Assembly (NCBI RefSeq): GCF_025137375.1
Contig: NZ_CP073720.1
Span: 4,178,501-4,242,500, forward strand
Direction: 5' to 3'
Length of the DNA: 64,000 nt
Source of the DNA: Dactylosporangium fulvum
GTDB lineage: Bacteria; Actinomycetota; Actinomycetes; Mycobacteriales; Micromonosporaceae
Shown one piece after another: positions 25,172 to 32,086 of this stretch; position 1 is the stretch's first letter; every line of letters starts with the position of its first letter. The notes under the pieces were generated by a model. The model made no database searches. It was not told where the DNA came from and saw nothing but the letters and a program-made list of their open reading frames with translations. A program made the translations under genes and the position numbers.

Positions 25172-25558
25172 TCATCGCGGGTCGCGCCGCAGCGGGTGAT
25201 CACGAGGGACCTCGACGAGCACGACGCGGACGCCGTCGGGGTCCTCGATCCACATCTCGTCGAGCCCCCACGGCTCCCGCCGCGGCTCGCGGACGACCCG
25301 CACGCCGGCCGCCGCGAGCCGCTCGTGCTCGGCGCGCAGGTCGCGGACCTGCAGCCAGATCCGCAGCGGCCCGCCGGGCTCGTCGTGCGCCGTGCCGGAC
25401 ACCTCGAGGAAACCCTGGCCGAGGAAGAAGACCAGACCGGGGCACTCGGCCGGCCCGAACTCGCGGTAGACCGCGAGCCCGAGGACGTCGCGGTAGAAGC
25501 GCTGGCTCCGCCCCGGGTCGGGCGAGCGGAGCAGCACACGGCTGCTGAGCACCTCCAT
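25172..25558 (-). CDS. VOC (glyoxalase/bleomycin-resistance) family protein
   Basis: A 128-residue vicinal-oxygen-chelate protein. It shows the paired beta-alpha-beta-beta-beta units: RVLLRSPDPGRSQRFYRDVLGLAVYREFG, then FLEVSGTAHDEPGG, and LRAEHERLAAAGVRVVREPRREPWGLDEMWIEDPDGVRVVLVEVP. Metal ligands could be the Glu residues in the beta-strands. The ATG at 25558 follows GATCGAGGC. The substrate is unknown. It is convergent with the MoaD-like gene, ending 3 nt after it. Confidence 0.82.
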   Translation of the reverse strand: MEVLSSRVLLRSPDPGRSQRFYRDVLGLAVYREFGPAECPGLVFFLGQGFLEVSGTAHDEPGGPLRIWLQVRDLRAEHERLAAAGVRVVREPRREPWGLDEMWIEDPDGVRVVLVEVPRDHPLRRDPR

Positions 25559-25627
25559 GCCTCGATCATCCCGCCTCCGCCGCATCTTCGCGTCCGGGCG
25601 GCGTTTGACCGGTGCGGGAGACGCCAT

Positions 25628-25774
25628 GTGGCGGAGACCTACCTCGCGGTGCGCCGGGTGTGCGGGGGCGCCTGCGTGCCCGACGTCTACCATTGCGGCG
25701 ACGTCCAGGGAGTGTTCGGGGCGGCGACGGGGCCGAAGGCCGGCCGGTACAAGATCGCCCTCGAGATGACATGA
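25628..25774 (+). CDS. 48-residue protein coupled to the FAD/Fe-S dehydrogenase
   Basis: A short ORF from the GTG at 25628 with GGGAG 7 nt upstream and third positions that are almost all G or C. The stop overlaps the downstream ATG (ATGA at 25771-25774), the arrangement of translational coupling. The peptide (opening VAETYLAVRRVCGGACVPD) has three Cys in a CxxxC...C arrangement plus one His, and no membrane or signal segment. I do not recognise a family. The signals at both ends and the codon bias support a real gene that may act with, or simply help translation of, the dehydrogenase. Confidence 0.6.
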   Translation: MAETYLAVRRVCGGACVPDVYHCGDVQGVFGAATGPKAGRYKIALEMT

Positions 25775-28644
25775 GCGATACGAGAGAACTGTCCGACCTT
25801 GTCGGTCGTCTGAGCCGTGCGGGCGTCGTGGACGTGCTGGTGGATCCGGCGCACCGTGCGGCGTACGCCAGCGACGCGTCGCTGTACCGCGTCGTGCCGC
25901 AGGCGGTGGTCCGGCCCCGGTCCGACGACGAGGTCGCGGCGACGCTCGAGGTCTGCCGTGCCCTCGGGGTGCCGATCACCGCCCGGGGTGCGGGGACGTC
26001 CGTGGCCGGCAACGCCATCGGCCGTGGCGTGGTGCTGGACTTCAGCCGGCACATGAACCGGGTCCTGGACGTCGACGCCGGCAGCCGGACCGCACGGGTG
26101 CAGGCCGGCACGGTCCACGCCACCCTGCAGGCGGCCGCCCGGCCCCTCTCGCTGCGGTTCGGCCCCGACCCGTCGACGCACACCCGGTGCACGATCGGCG
26201 GGATGATCGGCAACAACTCGTGCGGGTCGCGGACCCTGGGGTACGGCCGGACCTCGGACAACGTCGTCGGCCTGGACGCCCTTACGATCGACGGCGAGCG
26301 GCTGTCCACCGGGCGGGACGACAAGGGCCGCCCCACCACTGACGGTGGCAAGTCGGTCACGGACAGCCTGCAGGAGATCGTCCGCGCCAACCTGGCCGTC
26401 GCCCGGACCGAGTTCGCCACCTTTTCGAGGCAGGTCTCCGGCTACGCTGTCGAGCACCTCCTGCCCGAGCGCGGCTTCGACCTCACCGGCCTGCTGGTCG
26501 GCAGCGAAGGCACCCTCGCGGTGGTCACCGAGGCGACCGTGCGGCTGGTCGCCGACCCCGCGCACCGCCTGCTGGTCGTGCTCGGCTACCCGGACTTCGG
26601 CTCGGCGGGCGACGCCGTGCCCACCATCCTCGGGTTCAGCCCGACGGCCTGCGAGGGGATCGACTCGCGGATCGTCGACGTGGTCCGCACCCGGCGCGGT
26701 CCCGACGCGGTCCCGGACCTCCCGGCCGGCCGATCGTGGCTGTTCGTGGAGATCGCCGGCGACGACCTCGGCGAGGCGCGGGAACGTGCCCAGCGGCTGG
26801 CGGCGGAGGCGGGTGCCGCCGACACCATGATCGTGGAGGACACCGGGCAGGCCGCACCGTTGTGGCGGATCCGTGAGGACGGCGCCGGGCTCGCCGGGCG
26901 TGCCCCGTCGGGACTGCCGGCGCACGCCGGTTGGGAGGACGCCGCCGTCCCACCGGCGAAGATCGGCGACTACCTGCGCGACTTCGACGCCCTGGTCGAC
27001 ACGCACGGGCTCAGCGCCATGCCGTACGGGCACCTCGGCGACGGCTGCGTCCACGTCCGGCTCGACTTCCCGCTGGACAAGCCCGGCGGCCCCGGCAAGT
27101 TCCGCGCGTTCCTGGAGGACGCCGCGGACCTGGTCGTGCGCTACGGCGGTTCGCTGTCGGGGGAGCACGGCGACGGCCGCGCCCGCAGTGAGCTGCTGCC
27201 ACGCATGTACTCCCCGGCGGCGATGGACCTGTTCCGCTCGGTCAAGCAGGCGTTCGACCCGGAGCATCTGCTGAACCCGGGCGTGCTCGTCGACCCGGAT
27301 CCGGTCGACGCGGACATCCGCGTCGCGGCGGCCCGGCCGGTCCGGACGAAGCTGGCCCTGGCCTACCACGGCGACGGCGGCGACTTCAACCAGGCGGTGC
27401 ACCGCTGCACCGGCGTCGGGAAGTGCCGCGCCGACACGACCGTGCTCGGCGGGGTCATGTGCCCGTCGTTCCTGGCCACCCGCGCCGAGAAGGACTCGAC
27501 CCGCGGCCGGGCCCGGGTGCTGCAGGAGATGCTCGACGGGGACCTCGCCCCCGACTGGCGCGCTCCCGCGGTGCACGACGCGCTGGACCTGTGCCTGTCC
27601 TGCAAGGGCTGCGCCTCGGACTGTCCGACCGGCATCGACATGGCCGCCTACAAGGCCGAGGTGCTGCACCAGAGCTACCGCCGCCGGCTGCGGCCCCGCT
27701 CGCATTACTCCCTGGGCTGGCTGCCCCGCTGGTCACGGCTGGCGGCGCGGCTGCCCCGGCTCGCCAACCGGCTCACGTCGGCGCCGGGCCTGCGCAAGGT
27801 CGCGCTGTTCATGGCCGGGGTCGACGCACGCCGGTCGATTCCGGCGTTCGCCGACCGCACCTTCCGGCGGTGGTTCCGCACCACCACACAGCAGCGGCCC
27901 GCGACGGGCAAACCGGTCCTGCTGTTCATCGACAGCTTCACCGACCACTTCGCCCCGCAGATCGCCAAGGACGCCGTCGAGGTGCTCACCGCCGCCGGAT
28001 ACGCGCCCGAGATCACCACCCGCTCGGCCTGCTGCGGCCTCACCTGGATCAGCACCGGCCAGCTCGACGCGGCCCGTCGCATCCTCAGCTCGACCGTCGA
28101 GCAGTTGCGCGACGCCGCCGAGCGTGGCGTGCCGATCGTCGGCCTGGAGCCGTCGTGCACCGGCGTGCTGCGCAGCGACCTGCTGGAGCTCGTCGACACC
28201 GACGCCGCCCGCGCCGTCAGTAAGGCCACCGTCACGGTCGCCGAGCTGCTGGCACGCACCCCCGGCTGGACGCCGCCGTCACTGGCCGACGTCCGGGTCG
28301 TCGCCCAGCCGCACTGCCACCACCACGCCGTCATGGGCTGGTCCGCGGACGCCAAGCTGCTCAAGCAGGCGGGGGCCACCGTGACCCGGCTCGGCGGGTG
28401 CTGCGGCCTGGCGGGAAACTTCGGTGTCGAGCGTGGTCACTACGAGGTGTCGGTACAGGTTGCCGAGCAGCAGCTGCTGCCCGCGCTGGCGGGCGCGCAG
28501 GACGGCGACGTGTTCCTCGCCGACGGCTTCTCCTGCCGCACGCAGGCCGCCGACCTCGCCGACGTGCAGGGCAAACACCTCGTCCAGGTGCTGGCCGACG
28601 CCCTGCGCCGGGCCGGCGGATCCGGCGACGGCACGCAGGGGTAG
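25771..28644 (+). CDS. FAD-linked oxidase fused to Fe-S/CCG subunit (YdiJ-like D-2-hydroxyacid dehydrogenase)
   Basis: A 957-residue fusion resembling GlcD plus GlcF in one chain. Residues about 40-220 form the PCMH-type FAD domain (VPITARGAGTSVAGNAIGRG, IGGMIGNNSCGSRTLGYGRT). Residues 230-530 form the FAD-oxidase C domain, ending with HGDGRARSELLPRMY. Cysteine groups for two [4Fe-4S] clusters follow (CTGVGKCR at about 546, CLSCKGCASDCPTG at about 607). Two CCG domains close the chain (SACCGLTW about 752; GGCCGLAGNFG about 875). Such enzymes oxidise D-2-hydroxyglutarate, D-lactate or glycolate and pass electrons to the respiratory chain. The substrate is not determined. It is preceded by a coupled 48-residue ORF. 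Confidence 0.9.
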   Translation: MSDTRELSDLVGRLSRAGVVDVLVDPAHRAAYASDASLYRVVPQAVVRPRSDDEVAATLEVCRALGVPITARGAGTSVAGNAIGRGVVLDFSRHMNRVLDVDAGSRTARVQAGTVHATLQAAARPLSLRFGPDPSTHTRCTIGGMIGNNSCGSRTLGYGRTSDNVVGLDALTIDGERLSTGRDDKGRPTTDGGKSVTDSLQEIVRANLAVARTEFATFSRQVSGYAVEHLLPERGFDLTGLLVGSEGTLAVVTEATVRLVADPAHRLLVVLGYPDFGSAGDAVPTILGFSPTACEGIDSRIVDVVRTRRGPDAVPDLPAGRSWLFVEIAGDDLGEARERAQRLAAEAGAADTMIVEDTGQAAPLWRIREDGAGLAGRAPSGLPAHAGWEDAAVPPAKIGDYLRDFDALVDTHGLSAMPYGHLGDGCVHVRLDFPLDKPGGPGKFRAFLEDAADLVVRYGGSLSGEHGDGRARSELLPRMYSPAAMDLFRSVKQAFDPEHLLNPGVLVDPDPVDADIRVAAARPVRTKLALAYHGDGGDFNQAVHRCTGVGKCRADTTVLGGVMCPSFLATRAEKDSTRGRARVLQEMLDGDLAPDWRAPAVHDALDLCLSCKGCASDCPTGIDMAAYKAEVLHQSYRRRLRPRSHYSLGWLPRWSRLAARLPRLANRLTSAPGLRKVALFMAGVDARRSIPAFADRTFRRWFRTTTQQRPATGKPVLLFIDSFTDHFAPQIAKDAVEVLTAAGYAPEITTRSACCGLTWISTGQLDAARRILSSTVEQLRDAAERGVPIVGLEPSCTGVLRSDLLELVDTDAARAVSKATVTVAELLARTPGWTPPSLADVRVVAQPHCHHHAVMGWSADAKLLKQAGATVTRLGGCCGLAGNFGVERGHYEVSVQVAEQQLLPALAGAQDGDVFLADGFSCRTQAADLADVQGKHLVQVLADALRRAGGSGDGTQG

Positions 28645-28784
28645 CAGCGGCCCGGCAGCGTCGCCCGGCGTTCGGGTCGCCTGGCCGCCGGGCGGTCCAG
28701 CACCGAGCCCAGGATCTCCGGGGGTCGGGGCGAAGTTGAGGTGCACGATGGACGACGTGTCGACGGGGGTGCCGGCGGCGCCGG
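28645..28784. other. Short gap with a possible gene remnant
   Basis: 140 bp lie between two convergent genes. On the minus strand a stretch reads PEILGSVLDRPAARRPERRA followed by TLPGRCYP with coding-like third positions. This loosely recalls gamma-glutamylcyclotransferase/AIG2-type proteins, but there is no start, and the frame runs into the antisense of the dehydrogenase gene. It may be a decayed gene end or chance. No convincing terminator hairpin is seen. Confidence 0.2.
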
Positions 28785-30239
28785 TCACGACGGCCTGGTG
28801 TAGCGGTGCTTGGCGCCCGGCGGGAACCACTCCGGGTCGCCGGCCGGACGGGTCTCGACGAGCGGCAGCTGGTAGGCCGCCGGGACGTAGTTGGCGAACT
28901 CGCTGTTGAGCCGCAGCAGTTCCGCCCGCACGGCGCCGGCCAGCAGCGCCTCGGCCCCGGCCGGTGGGGTCGCGGCCGGGGCCAGCTCCACCGTGACGGA
29001 GAGCCGGCGCTCCTCGTCGGCGTCGGACAGGACCCGCAGCACGAACCGGCCAGTGACCCAGTCGCTGATGCCGTCGCGTTCGAGGGCCACCGTGACGTTC
29101 TCCGGGTAGACGTTGGCGCCGAAGTACGACACGGTGAACAGCGACCGGCCGAAGACGTAGACGAACGGCCGCTCGGGGCCGGTGCCCGGGTCGAAGCCGT
29201 GCCGGTGGCAGAAGCCGACCAGCTCGTCGTGCGACAGCAGGCTGCCCTCGTCGGCGATGTGGTAGCGCACGAGCGGCACCCCGCCGTCGCCGGTGAACAG
29301 CAGCGTGCCCTCGTGGGTCTCGAAGTATCGGGTCGCCGGGTCGAACTGCACGAGGGTCGGCAGCCGCGCGTCGCCGAACAGCTCGCGGGCCAGCGCCGGC
29401 GCTCCGGCCAGGAACCGCCGGATCCGGACGCTCAGCGGCGTCTCGTTGCCCAGGACACCGGCGTCGGCCGTGCCGTACAGCGAGACAGAGTCGGACTCCG
29501 GCTGCCGCATGCCGGCGCGCCGGCCGACCAGGTCGCGCCACTGCTCGCTGAAGACCTCCCCGGCGAGCAGGAGCCGGATGGAGTACGCCGGCCAGTCCAC
29601 GCCCCGGCGCAGGCCCTCGTCGACGACGTTCTTCACGAACGGCGGATAGCCGGCGAGGACGACCTGCTGATAGTGCGGCGCCAGTTCGACGACGACCCGC
29701 AGGATCTCGTCGATGCTGTTGCCGGGGGTGGCGACCGTGACCGGGTATCCCTTGGCGGCGACGTGGCGGCAGGCGGCTGCGGTGTACATGCCGCCGACCC
29801 AGCTGCCGAGCGCGAAGCACACGACGACGAGGGTGGTGCGCTCGTGCGCCTGGAAGCTGCCGCGCAGCGCGTCCTCGAACCGGCGGGCGACGGCGAGCTC
29901 GTCGACGACCGACCGCGGCCACACCGTCGGCTGTCCCGAGGAGCCCGACGACACGGCGACGGTGTCCGCCACGGCGGCCAGGTCGCCGTCGCGGCACCGC
30001 TCGGGCAGCGGATAGCGGCGCAGGTAGGCGTCCTTGGTCAGCAGCGGCAGCGCGGCGAAGTCGGCCGGCGTGCGCACGGCGGCCGGGTCGACGCCGTGTC
30101 CGGCGAGGAACGCCCGGTAGGCCGGCACGGACGCCGCCACCTCGTGGAACAGGGCGAGCGCCCGCTCGGCCCCGTCGCCAGCCGGCGGGACGTCGTCGTA
30201 GAAGTCCCGCAACGCGTCGAGCACCCGCCGGCTACGCAT
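28785..30239 (-). CDS. PaaK/LuxE-like adenylate-forming enzyme
   Basis: A 484-residue ANL-superfamily protein. The phosphate-binding loop VSSGSSGQPTVWPRS is at about residue 94, the A5-like motif is SLYGTADAG, and LLFTGDGGVPLVRYHIADEG has the 'T.......P.IRYR..D' A7 pattern. The best overall resemblance is to phenylacetate-CoA ligases and related acyl-adenylating enzymes. The acyl substrate is unknown, and no paa catabolic genes are nearby. The ATG at 30239 overlaps the stop of the serine hydrolase gene by 8 nt, so the two are co-transcribed and may act on the same compound. Confidence 0.82.
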   Translation of the reverse strand: MRSRRVLDALRDFYDDVPPAGDGAERALALFHEVAASVPAYRAFLAGHGVDPAAVRTPADFAALPLLTKDAYLRRYPLPERCRDGDLAAVADTVAVSSGSSGQPTVWPRSVVDELAVARRFEDALRGSFQAHERTTLVVVCFALGSWVGGMYTAAACRHVAAKGYPVTVATPGNSIDEILRVVVELAPHYQQVVLAGYPPFVKNVVDEGLRRGVDWPAYSIRLLLAGEVFSEQWRDLVGRRAGMRQPESDSVSLYGTADAGVLGNETPLSVRIRRFLAGAPALARELFGDARLPTLVQFDPATRYFETHEGTLLFTGDGGVPLVRYHIADEGSLLSHDELVGFCHRHGFDPGTGPERPFVYVFGRSLFTVSYFGANVYPENVTVALERDGISDWVTGRFVLRVLSDADEERRLSVTVELAPAATPPAGAEALLAGAVRAELLRLNSEFANYVPAAYQLPLVETRPAGDPEWFPPGAKHRYTRPS

Positions 30240-31578
30240 CGGCGACCGCCCGCACGACCGGATACTTGGTGGGGCCGAACGACACGTTGTCGCTCGCCGC
30301 GATCGTCACGGCCGGCCCGTCGAAGGTGTAGACGTAGGTGCGTGCGAACGGGGTGGTGATGTAGCGGACCCGCAGCGTGAACTCGCCCGGCGCGGTCCAG
30401 CCGCCGCTGCTGGCGATCTCGCTGTCGTCGACGTCACGGGAGACGTGCCAGGTGCCGTCGGGGCAGTCGTGCACGTGGGTGCCGGTCTCGTCCTCGATCG
30501 TCACCCGCCGGCCACCGCCGCCCGGCAGCTCGGCGAACGCGATCGCCCGGATCGTCGGCGGCTGCTCGTGGCTGGGCCGCCAGTCCGACGGCCACGACCG
30601 GCGGGGGCCGGCGACGGTGTAGGTCCCGGTGGTGCCGCCGGCCACGCTGCGCGGTGTCGGCAGGTGCCGGTGCTCGACACCGGCGGCCGGCGGGGACGTG
30701 TCGTCCAGCAGGTGCGCCCAGACCAGGTCGAGGACCCCCTGCAGGTCCGCCACACCGGCGGTGATCGCGACAACCGTGTCACGCCCCGGCGCGACCACGC
30801 AGAACTGGCCGAAGGCGCCGTCCCCACGGTACGCGTCGTGGCGGCACCTCCAGAACTGATAGCCGTAGCCCTGCCGCCAGTCCGGCTCGGGCTCCGGCAC
30901 GCGGCCGTTGGGCACCTGCCACGCGGTCGCCTCCGCGACCCAGCCCTCCGGCAAGAGCCGCTTGCCCTCCCAGACGCCGTCCTGCAGGTGCAACTGGCCG
31001 AACCGGGCGATGTCGGCCGTGCTCAGCGACAGGCCCCAGCCGCCGGTGTCGACGCCCTGGGGGCAGGTCTCCCAGGTGCCCGGCCCGATGCCGAGCGGCT
31101 CGAACAGCCGGGGCCGCAGGTAGTCGAGCAGCCGGTCGCCGGTGGCGCGCTGCACGATCGCGGACAGCAGGTAGGTGGCGGCGCTGTTGTAGACGAAGCG
31201 CGTGCCGGGCTCGTGCTCGACCGGCAGCCGCAGGAACGCGGTGGCCCAGTCGTCGCCGGCGGTCGCCACCGGTGTGGGGTCGGTCGCATGCCCGGTCGTC
31301 ATCGTGAGCAGGTGCCGCACCCGCATGTCGGACGTGTGCGGCACACCGGGGAAGAACTTCACGACCGGATCGTCCAGCCCGAGCCGGCCTTCCGCCGCCG
31401 CCAGCCCCACCGCCGTGGCCGTGAAACTCTTGCTCAGCGAGAACAGCTGGTGCGGCAGGTCGCCCCGGTAGGGATGCCACCAGACCTCGGCGACGGTCTC
31501 GCCGTGCCGCAGCAGGACGCAACTGTGCAGCGCGTCGAACCGTGCCTCGACCGCCTCGACGAACGACTGGACACTCAC
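30232..31578 (-). CDS. Class C beta-lactamase-type serine hydrolase
   Basis: About 448 residues from the GTG at 31578 (AAGGT 7 nt upstream); an in-frame GTG at 31599 lacks a ribosome site. The penicillin-binding/AmpC fold motifs are SLSK (nucleophile Ser about residue 47) and YNS (about 130). A GDGAFGQFC segment replaces the usual third motif (KTG/HxG), so the activity may be esterase, amidase or aminopeptidase rather than beta-lactamase. No signal peptide is visible. A C-terminal beta-rich domain of about 130 residues follows (TWHVSRDVDDSE, TYVYTFDGPAVTI). It is the first gene of the pair with the PaaK-like enzyme. Confidence 0.85.
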   Translation of the reverse strand: MSVQSFVEAVEARFDALHSCVLLRHGETVAEVWWHPYRGDLPHQLFSLSKSFTATAVGLAAAEGRLGLDDPVVKFFPGVPHTSDMRVRHLLTMTTGHATDPTPVATAGDDWATAFLRLPVEHEPGTRFVYNSAATYLLSAIVQRATGDRLLDYLRPRLFEPLGIGPGTWETCPQGVDTGGWGLSLSTADIARFGQLHLQDGVWEGKRLLPEGWVAEATAWQVPNGRVPEPEPDWRQGYGYQFWRCRHDAYRGDGAFGQFCVVAPGRDTVVAITAGVADLQGVLDLVWAHLLDDTSPPAAGVEHRHLPTPRSVAGGTTGTYTVAGPRRSWPSDWRPSHEQPPTIRAIAFAELPGGGGRRVTIEDETGTHVHDCPDGTWHVSRDVDDSEIASSGGWTAPGEFTLRVRYITTPFARTYVYTFDGPAVTIAASDNVSFGPTKYPVVRAVADA

Positions 31579-31735
31579 GGACCCGACCTTAGCCGCCACA
31601 CCACGACGGTCAACTGATGGCGAAGGTTCTGGTCACCGAGCTCTCGGGCGTCGCCCTGCCGATGTGAGGAAACCGGGCACCAGCCGGTAACTGGGCGGGT
31701 ATGCGGAGGCAACAGCGCGTGGCAAGCATGTCAGG
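31579..31735. other. Intergenic region upstream of the nir operon
   Basis: 157 bp between the divergent serine hydrolase and nir genes. It must hold the nir promoter, but no clean -35/-10 pair or GlnR-type box could be identified. A 16-codon ORF (ATG 31617 to TGA 31667, MAKVLVTELSGVALPM) lies in the would-be leader without a ribosome site; it could be a leader peptide or chance. Confidence 0.25.
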
Positions 31736-32086
31736 ATGTACAGCAGCCCACGATTCCTGCAAGGCGTCTACAGCTACGAGGGCAAGGGGCTCGACCGGCC
31801 CTTCCCGCTGGATGCCGCCCTGACCTACGTGGTGCCCGACGGCGTGACGGCGCAGCTGGTCTACTTCCGGGGCGGCAACGCCGCGGGTGAGCTGGCCTCC
31901 GTCGTCCTCATGCGGGACGGCCGCCCGATGCGGTACTTCCCGATCGGCGCGAAGAGCCACACCCACGTGCCCCTGCGGGTCGTCGAGGACCTCGACCCCG
32001 GCACCGCGGTCGAGATCCACGCCGCCGCCCCGGTCGGCGTCGCCGTCACGCTGGTCCTCGACCTCGGGCTGGTCGAGATCGTATGA
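31736..32086 (+). CDS. Conserved small protein at the head of the nirBD operon
   Basis: A 116-residue beta-rich protein without membrane segments (YVVPDGVTAQLVYFRGGNAA, SVVLMRDGRPMRYFPIGAKS, VHAAAPVGVAVTLVLDLGL-like end). The stop overlaps the nirB start by 4 nt (ATGA), so it is a bona fide operon member. The ATG has only AGG directly before it. I do not recognise a family with known function. A role in assembly or regulation of the nitrite reductase is a guess from position. Confidence 0.66.
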   Translation: MYSSPRFLQGVYSYEGKGLDRPFPLDAALTYVVPDGVTAQLVYFRGGNAAGELASVVLMRDGRPMRYFPIGAKSHTHVPLRVVEDLDPGTAVEIHAAAPVGVAVTLVLDLGLVEIV

